In this document: positions 7,560 to 14,139 of the stretch, piece after piece
Layout: every line of letters starts with the position of its first letter
Numbering within the stretch: position 1 is the stretch's first letter
NCBI GenBank assembly: GCA_030149815.1
Contig: JASLHI010000039.1
Coordinates: forward strand, 1-15,499
DNA length: 15,499 nucleotides
Direction of reading: 5' to 3'
Source: Aquirhabdus sp.
Lineage (GTDB): Bacteria; Pseudomonadota; Gammaproteobacteria; Pseudomonadales; Moraxellaceae
Program-made: the position numbers and the translations under genes
Notes under the pieces: model-generated
The model's database searches: none
What the model saw: the letters and a program-made list of their open reading frames with translations, nothing else
Told to the model about the DNA's origin: nothing

Positions 7560-7669
7560 AAATCATGCTGATGAAAAACCAGTTCTTTTAACAATTCAAC
7601 ACGTCATTTGCTTGTAAACATGCGTTATTGTTAGGCTTGAAAATTAATAAATTATGAGAGGGTGGAATC

Positions 7670-8272
7670 ATGTCACGACGTTTTTTGACCGCAGTTGTTT
7701 TGTCATCAGTGCTTGTAGCGACTTTGCCGGGTTGTGGCTACAACACGTTGCAAGCGCAGGATCAAGCAGTACAAGCCAGTTGGTCTGAGGTGCTCAATCA
7801 ATATCAGCGCCGTGCCGATTTGGTTCCTAATCTCGTCAATGTGGTAAAAGGTTATGCAACGCATGAACAAAAAGTGTTGACTGAGGTCACAGCAGCACGA
7901 GCATCTGTTGCGGGGATTAAGGCAACGCCAGAACTGGTGAATGATCCAGTCGCTTTCAAGAAATTTACTGATGCACAAGATCAATTACAAGGTTCATTAT
8001 CTCGTTTGATGGCGGTCACAGAAAACTATCCGGACTTGAAGGCGAATCAGAACTTTTTGGATTTGTCCGCGTCGATTGAAGGTACAGAAAATCGGATTGC
8101 CGTTGCCCGCGGTCGTTATATTCAAGCGGTTCAGGCTTATAACTTAACCGTTCGCCAGTTCCCATCTAATCTGACTGCGAAGGCTGTCGGAATGCAGGTG
8201 AAACCGAATTTTAGCGTCAGCAATGAAGCCCAAATCTCACAAGCGCCGACGGTGAGCTTTGGTGGGTCATAA
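7670..8272 (+). CDS. lemA: LemA family lipoprotein
   Basis: This is a LemA-family protein (PF04011) anchored as a lipoprotein. The leader is short and ends in a perfect lipobox, LPGC, with Cys22 as the lipidated residue. Family landmarks follow: YNTLQAQDQAVQASWSEVLNQYQRRADLVPNLV (quoted in part; residues about 24-56) with the conserved NQYQRRADLVPNLV, then a long four-helix-type region, then ENRIAVARGRYIQAV. At 200 aa it is full length. GAGAGGG at 7656-7662 is a good ribosome binding site. The biochemical role of LemA proteins is not settled; in many bacteria the gene sits next to TPM-domain (YgcG-type) genes, as here. It is the first gene of a three-gene unit with 3 bases to the next. Bacterial LemA usually has an N-terminal membrane helix; the lipobox version points to outer- or inner-membrane lipid anchoring. 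Confidence 0.92.
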   Translation: MSRRFLTAVVLSSVLVATLPGCGYNTLQAQDQAVQASWSEVLNQYQRRADLVPNLVNVVKGYATHEQKVLTEVTAARASVAGIKATPELVNDPVAFKKFTDAQDQLQGSLSRLMAVTENYPDLKANQNFLDLSASIEGTENRIAVARGRYIQAVQAYNLTVRQFPSNLTAKAVGMQVKPNFSVSNEAQISQAPTVSFGGS

Positions 8273-8275
8273 GAC

Positions 8276-9325
8276 ATGAATGCTTTGGCAGCGGTGAAAG
8301 CGTCATTTCTGGCAAGTGTGTTTGGGATAGCCATCAGCTTTGCCAGTGGGTCTGTGTTTGCTGATGATGCGGCAGATACAGTCGTTGCTGCAAATGTCGC
8401 AAAAACAACGGCGCTTGCTCCGTTGCCTAAGATTATTCCAGTGCCATTACCGCCGACCAATCCTGCACCAAATCAGGCGAATGCAACTGTGAATTCATCT
8501 GTGCCTTCTGCAGTTGATGCAGGTAACGGCGAGCTTTTGACGTTACCTACACTCAATGCACCTGTGATTGATCAGGCTAATGTGCTGAGTGCTTCTGATA
8601 CCCAAAAACTCAGTGACCAGTTACGGGCAATTCATGATGCAGGTCGTGCACAGATTGGGTTGGTACTGGTCAAGAGTACACAAGGCGAGCCAATTTTTGA
8701 TTATGCGGGTCGTGTGTTTACGGCTTGGAAATTAGGTGATGTACAACAAGATAATGGCTTGCTGATTGTTGTCGCGACGCAAGATCGCAAAATACAAATT
8801 TTGACGGGTTATGGTCTAGAAGGCATTATTCCTGACGTGATCGCATCGCGCATCATCCGAGAACAGATCACGCCACAATTTAAAACAGGTCAATATGCTG
8901 CGGGACTCAGTGCAGGTATTGATCGGATAGATTCAATTCTGAAAGAAGACCCAGAAACAGCAAAAGCAGCGGCAGATCAACTGAGAGCTCAACAAAGTCA
9001 GCAACAATCACAAGACGGCGCTATCTCTGGAAATGTTATTCTTTTATTGATTGTCTTGGTCGTGATCGGTCAATTCACGCAAATGATCTTTGGTCGTGTG
9101 CTGAGTTCTAGTGGTTTGGCTGCGGCAGGTGTGGGAATTGGTTTATTTACAGGTGCAGGATTGGCGGCAAGTTTGTTGCTAGGTGGTGTGGTATTTATCT
9201 TGTTGTTAGTCGGAGTTCTGCCGTTTCTTAGTATGTTTGGCAGTATGGGCGGCGGCGGTCGAGGTGGTGGCTATAGCGGTGGCGGTGGTTCATTTGGCGG
9301 TGGGGGCGCATCGGGATCATGGTAA
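8276..9325 (+). CDS. TPM-domain membrane protein with glycine-rich tail (YgcG-like)
   Basis: This is an exported protein with a TPM domain (PF04536). A signal peptide ends near Ala29 (SGSVFA before DDAAD). Residues 45-95 are a Pro/Ala-rich linker. The TPM domain spans about 96-220, with the usual opening PVIDQANVLS, the core NGLLIVVATQDRKIQILTGYGLEG and the end FKTGQYAAGLSAGIDRI. A Gln-rich stretch (239-247), hydrophobic helices (about 252-272 and 280-318) and a Gly-rich tail (324-349, ending ASGSW) follow. The Gly-rich C-terminus is common in this family. The domain faces the periplasm, tethered by the C-terminal helices. It starts 3 bases after lemA and overlaps the next gene by 7, so the three are co-translated. 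TPM proteins have been linked to photosystem II repair in plants and to membrane stress in bacteria; a specific activity here cannot be assigned. Confidence 0.88.
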   Translation: MNALAAVKASFLASVFGIAISFASGSVFADDAADTVVAANVAKTTALAPLPKIIPVPLPPTNPAPNQANATVNSSVPSAVDAGNGELLTLPTLNAPVIDQANVLSASDTQKLSDQLRAIHDAGRAQIGLVLVKSTQGEPIFDYAGRVFTAWKLGDVQQDNGLLIVVATQDRKIQILTGYGLEGIIPDVIASRIIREQITPQFKTGQYAAGLSAGIDRIDSILKEDPETAKAAADQLRAQQSQQQSQDGAISGNVILLLIVLVVIGQFTQMIFGRVLSSSGLAAAGVGIGLFTGAGLAASLLLGGVVFILLLVGVLPFLSMFGSMGGGGRGGGYSGGGGSFGGGGASGSW

Positions 9326-9876
9326 ATCATTCATCAATATCTCTCGTACAAAGCCATCCTGAACGTGAAGAACATCGGGCTGATTTCGGCCGTTGGTTGC
9401 GCCAATGCTTCTATATGCCGTGGTTTACTAACCGAAAGTTTGATGCGGCTGCGCGTAAAGCGATTGAGGATGCCGTCACAACCGCCGAAGCGGGACATGT
9501 GGGTGAGATTCGAGTCGTGATTGAGGCACATTTACCACTCAATACTGCGTTATATCAAAGCACCATTGGACGTGCGCGTGATTTATTTGCTGTACTTGGT
9601 GTTTGGGATACTGCGCAAAACAGTGGTGTATTGCTTTATATCAATCTCTGTGAGCATCGTGTTGAGATCGTTGCTGATCGCGGGATTCATGGCAAAATTG
9701 AACCGATGCGCTGGCAATCTATTTGTCAACAAGTCACTGCAAAGTTAGCTGACAACGCACATCAGCATGGTGTTGTTTTAGGTGTGAAGTTGATCGGTGA
9801 GACATTGAATGAATTTTATAAAATTTTAGATGATCATAAGGATAATGAACTGAGTAATGCACCGATTTTCTTGTAG
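9319..9876 (+). CDS. Second, shorter TPM-domain protein without signal peptide
   Basis: This 185-aa protein has a TPM-type fold with no export signal and no clear transmembrane helix. After a charged N-terminal segment (about 1-36, including FTNRKFDAAARKAIEDAV at 35-52) it shows GEIRVVIEAHLPL, RARDLFAVLGVW, NSGVLLYINLCEHRVEIVADRGIHG and a C-terminal helix ending in DDHKDNEL. The GVLLYI...HRVEIVADRGI core matches the TPM signature seen in the preceding protein (GLLIVV...RKIQILTGYGL). Its ATG lies inside the end of the preceding gene (7-nt overlap, ATGGTAA), so its translation is coupled. The pairing suggests that the two TPM proteins act together with LemA. If the first is periplasmic, this one may face the cytoplasm or be held at the membrane by partners. 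No terminator is visible right after the stop. Confidence 0.78.
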   Translation: MVNHSSISLVQSHPEREEHRADFGRWLRQCFYMPWFTNRKFDAAARKAIEDAVTTAEAGHVGEIRVVIEAHLPLNTALYQSTIGRARDLFAVLGVWDTAQNSGVLLYINLCEHRVEIVADRGIHGKIEPMRWQSICQQVTAKLADNAHQHGVVLGVKLIGETLNEFYKILDDHKDNELSNAPIFL

Positions 9877-9939
9877 GTCATATTCAGCTTTTAAGTCTAG
9901 ATACTTTTCTTATGTTCTCTAAAATCAAAAGATAAAGCG

Positions 9940-10512
9940 ATGAAACAATTTATTCAGTTCCAAGTTATTCCTGCTCAAGCATTATCATCAAACGATCTGC
10001 AATCGATTCAGAATTTATGTACACGTGCTTATGGTGAGGATGTTTGGTGTGATTATGAATATCTGAAGGCAGCCTATCATGTGATTGGACGTGATGCGGG
10101 GGTGATTGTTTCTCATGCGCTGTGGGTTAATCGCAGCTTGAGCGTGAATGGCACATCACCGTTGATGACGGCTTATGTTGAATATGTAGCGACAGAACCA
10201 GCATTACAAGGGCAAGGTTTGGCTTCGCAATTGCTGCGATTTTTATTAGATTATATTCAAAAACAAGAAGCTATACGCACAGAATTAGATCAGGCACTAC
10301 CGTATGAGTTAGCTGCTCTAGCGCCTGCAGAGTCTCAGTTTTATGAGCGATTAGGCTGGGAACTTTGGCAGGGTAATCTATATATTCGTCAACATGGTGA
10401 CTTGATTCCGACGCCAGACGATGATGTGATGATTTATCGCTTGGCAACTACGCCAGAAATCTCTATTACAGATGATTTATCCGCAGAATGGCGTGAGGGT
10501 GAATTATGGTAA
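9940..10512 (+). CDS. GNAT acetyltransferase of the AAC(2')-like type
   Basis: This is a predicted acetyl-CoA-dependent N-acetyltransferase. The acetyl-CoA loop is QGQGLA (90-95) after YVEYVATEPAL. Several features match aminoglycoside 2'-N-acetyltransferases such as mycobacterial AAC(2')-Ic from memory: GVIVSHA-W--RSL (54-67), YVE-VA (79-84), the YELAAL segment (122-127), the FYERLGWELWQG stretch (134-145), the TPDDD motif (158-162), and the unusual end AEWREGELW, which parallels CDWRAGDVW. The 190-aa length also fits. Acetylation of aminoglycosides at the 2' amine is therefore a real possibility, although many such chromosomal enzymes have another native substrate. The start is preceded only by a weak GATAAAG. 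It is 63 bases after the TPM gene on the same strand with no terminator between, and it converges on the TIR-like gene 27 bases away. Confidence 0.8.
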   Translation: MKQFIQFQVIPAQALSSNDLQSIQNLCTRAYGEDVWCDYEYLKAAYHVIGRDAGVIVSHALWVNRSLSVNGTSPLMTAYVEYVATEPALQGQGLASQLLRFLLDYIQKQEAIRTELDQALPYELAALAPAESQFYERLGWELWQGNLYIRQHGDLIPTPDDDVMIYRLATTPEISITDDLSAEWREGELW

Positions 10513-10539
10513 TTCGTATTTTCATGAATCTGTTGTGAC

Positions 10540-11382
10540 TTAAATCGTGGGAAGCGTAATCTGGCTGATATCAAGGTTGTAACCAGCACGAATCATTTCG
10601 TGAGTCATGGCGAGTTGCCAAGAATCAAGTGCATCCATTGGAATATATACAACGCCATGGATATGATTGGGAATCTCGGTATTTCCCTTCACAAGCGCTG
10701 ATACTTTACGGCGACCTAATTTTGCGATGAGATAACCATGTTCAAAAGCAATATTTTGATGCGCTCGAGGTTTCGGCTCTAAACCAGTCGGCGTGTAGAG
10801 AATAATTGCAAAACCGATATTCAGGTTTTCTTCAATTTTGTCGATGATATTTTTTTCACCACGAATTTGTTCGTGAACAATAATCGATGAAACTCCTAGT
10901 TTCTCTAAGAATTTAACTGTCGAATCTCTTGCAAAATGATCTCTGCCATGAACCAGCAACACTTTTGGATGACTCGACGATGGCGTTTCTGGTTGAACTG
11001 AAATTGGAGCGGGGGGAGTCGTTTTCTTTGCCAATACAACGGATAGGGCTTTATTAAAAACAGTCGTAGTAATGTCTTTAACATGTTCTTTATAGTTAAG
11101 GATGTCGATTGCTGAAACAGGAATCGTGCTGTGCGGCACACGTGAGCTTTCTTGCAAAGACAATTCGTGCGTTGTTTGGGTGGTTTCTTTAATCAGGATT
11201 CTTTTTATTTCTTTGAATTTGAGTGATTTTCCTGAGAATATAAATTCTTCTTTACGCAAATAGGGCAAAACAATATTCGCTTCAATGTCGTCTAGGCTAG
11301 ACCGATCCAGTTCAAAATATTGCTTGTTGGCATCAGATTCATCAACTTTTTCGGTTGTTTCAATTAATATCTGATAGTACAT
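10540..11382 (-). CDS. TIR-like predicted nucleotide-binding protein (Pycsar/CBASS-effector type), orphan
   Basis: This 280-aa cytoplasmic protein has two parts. Residues 1-70 form a small domain (FELDRSSLDDIEANIVLPYLR, quoted in part; then KSLKFKEIKRILI) that I believe recurs at the N-terminus of related proteins. Residues 71-138 are a variable linker rich in Thr, Pro and Ser. Residues 139-275 match the predicted nucleotide-binding TIR-like family (PF10137): KVLLVHGRDHFARDSTVKFLEKLG (quoted in part; about 140-163), HEQIRGEKNIIDKIEE, GFAIILYTPTG, RAHQNIAFEHGYLIAKLGR, VKGNTEIPNHIHGVVYIPMD. Glu214 in NIAFEHG is where TIR NADases carry their catalytic glutamate. In CBASS and Pycsar systems such domains destroy NAD when a cyclic nucleotide binds. 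No cyclase, ubiquitin-like or other defence gene is adjacent, so its trigger is unknown. It converges on the acetyltransferase gene and diverges from the dehydrogenase gene, with its own upstream region (11383-11556). An anti-phage role is inferred from the family. Confidence 0.82.
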   Translation of the reverse strand: MYYQILIETTEKVDESDANKQYFELDRSSLDDIEANIVLPYLRKEEFIFSGKSLKFKEIKRILIKETTQTTHELSLQESSRVPHSTIPVSAIDILNYKEHVKDITTTVFNKALSVVLAKKTTPPAPISVQPETPSSSHPKVLLVHGRDHFARDSTVKFLEKLGVSSIIVHEQIRGEKNIIDKIEENLNIGFAIILYTPTGLEPKPRAHQNIAFEHGYLIAKLGRRKVSALVKGNTEIPNHIHGVVYIPMDALDSWQLAMTHEMIRAGYNLDISQITLPTI

Positions 11383-11556
11383 GGTTGCTCACGATCTGAA
11401 ATTTGGATGGTCACAAAAACGCTATAATAATCTTGAATTAAATACTGAAGACTAGCAAAAGTCTATATCAAATTATTTCATTTAAGAAAAATAACACGAA
11501 GAGAGTATTTGATACATAGTATTGTTCTTTAAGAATGAAAATTAGAGGAAATTCCC

Positions 11557-12573
11557 ATGAAAGCTGTCGGGTATCAAGAATCTCGAGCAATTGATGATGT
11601 ATTGTCATTACAAGACATCGAGTTGCCAGAACCCGATGTGGGTGACTATGACCTGCTGATCGAAGTACATGCAGTTTCCGTGAATCCCGTCGATACCAAA
11701 GTGCGCAAAAATATGCCACCTCCAGCAGGTGAATTCAAAGTTCTGGGTTGGGATGCAACAGGCATCGTGAAAGCAGTGGGTGCAAAAGTCACGTTATTTC
11801 AGCCAAATGATCGAGTTTGGTACGCAGGTGAGCTTGCGCGAGCGGGCAGTAACAGCGAACGTCAAGTGGTCGATGAGCGTATTGTTGGGCGGATGCCTTC
11901 GACATTTGATTTTGCGGAGGCTGTGGCATTACCACTAACCAGTGTGACGGCGTGGGAAATGCTCTTTGATCGGTTGCAGGTTGAAGAGGGTGAAGACGAT
12001 CAAGGACAAACGTTATTGATTGTCGGCGCGGCTGGTGGAGTCGGTTCTATTCTGATTCAGCTTGCGCGGCAACTCACTGGTTTGACTGTGATTGGTACAG
12101 CTTCGCGTCCAGAAACGATGGAGTGGGTAGCGCAGCTTGGTGCGCATCATGTGATTGATCATCGTCAGCCGTTGTCCGAGGAATTGACGCGAATTGGGAT
12201 TCCTGAAGTCACGTATGTTGCAAGTCTTAATCAGACTGATCAACATTTTACGGAGATTGCAGCGTGTCTTGCACCGCAAGGACGTTTGGCATTGATTGAT
12301 GATCCTGTGTTACCGCTCGATATTAAATTACTGAAACGTAAATCGATTTCATTACATTGGGAATATATGTTTACCCGCTCGTTTTTTGAAACTGCCGATA
12401 TGATTGAGCAGCATCATATTTTAAATCGGGTGGCTGATTTGATTGATCAAGGTGTGTTAAAAACGACTGTTGGTGAGCATTTCGGCAAGATTAATGCAGA
12501 GAATTTACGTCGCGCTCATGCATTCATTGAAAGTGGGAAAGCGAGAGGGAAGATTGTGTTGGAAGGTTTTTAA
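11557..12573 (+). CDS. Zinc-less medium-chain dehydrogenase / NADPH:quinone oxidoreductase family protein
   Basis: This is a cytoplasmic NAD(P)H-dependent oxidoreductase of the medium-chain dehydrogenase superfamily, in the 'zinc-binding alcohol dehydrogenase family protein' subgroup. The GroES-like N-terminal domain includes VHAVSVNPVDTKVRK (37-51) and VLGWDATGIVKAVG (62-75). The Rossmann motif GAAGGVGS is at 157-164, followed by GTASRPET, where the cofactor 2'-phosphate or hydroxyl is read. The end ESGKARGKIVLEGF is typical. The structural-zinc cysteine cluster is absent and the usual catalytic zinc ligands are not in place, so despite the family name this is probably a zinc-independent enone or quinone reductase. 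The 338-aa length is normal. AGAGGA about 10 bases upstream fixes the start. It appears monocistronic and ends against a hairpin facing the patatin gene. The physiological substrate is not evident. Confidence 0.88.
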   Translation: MKAVGYQESRAIDDVLSLQDIELPEPDVGDYDLLIEVHAVSVNPVDTKVRKNMPPPAGEFKVLGWDATGIVKAVGAKVTLFQPNDRVWYAGELARAGSNSERQVVDERIVGRMPSTFDFAEAVALPLTSVTAWEMLFDRLQVEEGEDDQGQTLLIVGAAGGVGSILIQLARQLTGLTVIGTASRPETMEWVAQLGAHHVIDHRQPLSEELTRIGIPEVTYVASLNQTDQHFTEIAACLAPQGRLALIDDPVLPLDIKLLKRKSISLHWEYMFTRSFFETADMIEQHHILNRVADLIDQGVLKTTVGEHFGKINAENLRRAHAFIESGKARGKIVLEGF

Positions 12574-12587
12574 CACGTGGTAATAAC

Positions 12588-12610
12588 GACTCACGCTTTG
12601 GTTGTGAGTC
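12588..12610. terminator. Hairpin between convergent dehydrogenase and patatin genes
   Basis: GACTCAC (12588-12594) and GTGAGTC (12604-12610) form a perfect 7-bp stem with a 9-nt loop in the 45-bp gap between the two stop codons. The T run is poor, so this is a modest bidirectional terminator candidate. Confidence 0.5.
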
Positions 12611-12618
12611 ATTTCTGC

Positions 12619-13854
12619 TTAGGGTTGAGCATGATCAAATAAGAAATGTTCGATTTCATCGGCGCGTAATCCTGCATCGTGATAACCCAATTGAATTAAT
12701 TCGCGCGTGAACGCGGAATCAAACAATAAAAAACTCATTAAGTCGGCACTTTGAGCATCGGGTTGTCCTAGTCCATCCATTAAATAACGGATACTGCGTG
12801 GCATGCGGTGTTCTAGTGTTTTGGCGATGATGGCAATATCGGCTGAGGGTGAAATCACCAATGGTGTGACAACACGCATAGGTTCGTGTAGCACTTGATC
12901 TACCGGAGGAACTTTCTTTTCCAGTTCTTGATAGGCAGCGACGAAGTTATTCATTCGGTTGAGATGATCTAAGTCGGCATCGAGATGATCTAGAAAGATT
13001 GCATTCATTAATGTTCCGCAAATCTGCGATAAGGGCGGACGCTTTAACTGCGTGACATAATCATCATTAGTCGATAATTCTGAGCGGAGTAGGCTATTTG
13101 CGGACTCCTGACAACGTACTCCGATCGCAAACAATCGTTCGGCACCTAAACGAATAGCTGGGCTCAGTGGCGTAATGAGGCGCATCGCGCCGTCACCAAA
13201 ATATGCCACAGAGTCGCCTGTTTTAAGTGCAACAGGAGGGAAGACCAGTGGAATGGCAGCAGATGCTAGTACATGGTCAAGGGTTAGTTGTGTACGAAGC
13301 GCTACGCGGCGACTTTTATTCCAAAGTGCATGTCCCAACTGACCTTGAACAAATGTGAAGGCTTTGCCTGAGTGGTAGCCTGTTGCGGTAACTCCCAACG
13401 CATAGAGGTGACCTGCATGTATGGCTTGATCAATCCCAGCAAAATCGATGCTGTTGTCCAGAAGATGGCGTAAGGGTGCTGCATCTAAAAATGACTTTAA
13501 ACGCCCTGCGCCGAATAACCCGCCAAATGCAAAATCGAGTGCAGCTTGAGTCCCTGTATGAGCTAATGAAAGAGGATCATAGTGAAACACCTGTGCGGCA
13601 TTCAGATTAGACCAGAGTTGAACGAGTAATTTAGTTCCCGCCGTAAAATCAGCACTATTTGCTGCGATGGTCGTTCCGTTAATAGCACCAGCGGAAGCTC
13701 CCGTAACGATTTTGAAAGGGGAGGGTTTACCCGAGAGTGCTGGTATTTCACTGACTCGTTTGAGGACTCCAGCTTGGTAGGCACCACGTGCACCGCCAGC
13801 CGTCAGTACAAGCCCATTCATGTTGCTGGGTATTTTCGGGGCTACATTGAGCAT
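12619..13854 (-). CDS. Patatin-like phospholipase
   Basis: This is a predicted Ser-Asp dyad lipid acyl hydrolase of the patatin family. The oxyanion loop GGARGAYQAGVL is at 20-31, the nucleophile elbow GASAG at 52-56 with Ser54, and the acid Asp221 lies in FGDGA (219-223), a variant of DGG/DGA common in bacterial members. LASAAIPLVFPPV (196-208) is the usual segment before it. No signal peptide is present, so the enzyme is cytoplasmic or is exported by another route. Residues about 240-411 form a C-terminal extension without a motif I recognise; it includes LDHLDADLDHLNRMN. The start has a good ribosome binding site on the minus strand (GAGGAG, complement of 13860-13866). It stands alone between the dehydrogenase gene (convergent) and serA (same strand, separated by a terminator). 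Likely roles are membrane lipid turnover or, less likely, use as an effector. Confidence 0.87.
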   Translation of the reverse strand: MLNVAPKIPSNMNGLVLTAGGARGAYQAGVLKRVSEIPALSGKPSPFKIVTGASAGAINGTTIAANSADFTAGTKLLVQLWSNLNAAQVFHYDPLSLAHTGTQAALDFAFGGLFGAGRLKSFLDAAPLRHLLDNSIDFAGIDQAIHAGHLYALGVTATGYHSGKAFTFVQGQLGHALWNKSRRVALRTQLTLDHVLASAAIPLVFPPVALKTGDSVAYFGDGAMRLITPLSPAIRLGAERLFAIGVRCQESANSLLRSELSTNDDYVTQLKRPPLSQICGTLMNAIFLDHLDADLDHLNRMNNFVAAYQELEKKVPPVDQVLHEPMRVVTPLVISPSADIAIIAKTLEHRMPRSIRYLMDGLGQPDAQSADLMSFLLFDSAFTRELIQLGYHDAGLRADEIEHFLFDHAQP

Positions 13855-13995
13855 AAGAGTCTCCTCGTGATGTCTTCATTTGATCAAGAGTTTATTGAAA
13901 GATACTCAAAGGTTATTGCAGCAAGTCTTGTACCATTTAAGGCTAAACCTTTTTAATTTGTCGCTTTGTTGCATTTATAGACTGGTTTGTATCTG

Positions 13996-14036
13996 GTGTC
14001 AGTTTCTTCACTACTTATCATGGTTTTCCATGACAC
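13996..14036. repeat. Overlapping inverted repeats in the serA-patatin gap
   Basis: GTGTCA (13996-14001) is matched by TGACAC (14031-14036), and inside it TCATGG (14018-14023) is matched by CCATGA (14028-14033) around TTTT. The two pairings share the bases at 14031-14033, so they are mutually exclusive as RNA hairpins. They lie 140-180 bases upstream of the patatin start and beyond the serA terminator. A role as operator or leader structure is inferred only. Confidence 0.35.
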
Positions 14037-14089
14037 TTTGATGATTTTTCTAGAGTTAATTGATAACTATAGTTTTTATTGAAGCCAAT

Positions 14090-14112
14090 AAAAAACCCCG
14101 CTTGCGCGAGGT
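14090..14112 (-). terminator. Rho-independent terminator of serA
   Basis: Read on the minus strand, ACCTCGC and GCGGGGT form a 7-bp GC-rich stem (one T-G pair) with a 4-nt loop, followed by a T run (the A run at 14090-14095 on the plus strand). It lies 28 bases beyond the serA stop. Confidence 0.85.
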
Positions 14113-14139
14113 CTTTTGCAACTCTAAAACGACTTTGGA

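Noticed and set aside
10513..10539. Terminator between the acetyltransferase and the TIR-like gene
   Set aside because: The 27-bp gap holds only a short TTCATGAA palindrome and no stable stem with a T run.
11423..11428. Perfect TATAAT upstream of the dehydrogenase gene
   Set aside because: The nearest -35-like hexamer (TTGGAT, 11403-11408) is only 14 bp away and the gene starts about 130 bp later, so it is not a convincing promoter in AT-rich DNA.
13774..13956. 60-codon plus frame overlapping the patatin start
   Set aside because: It is mostly antisense to the patatin N-terminus and its oxyanion motif, with no ribosome binding site or domain of its own.
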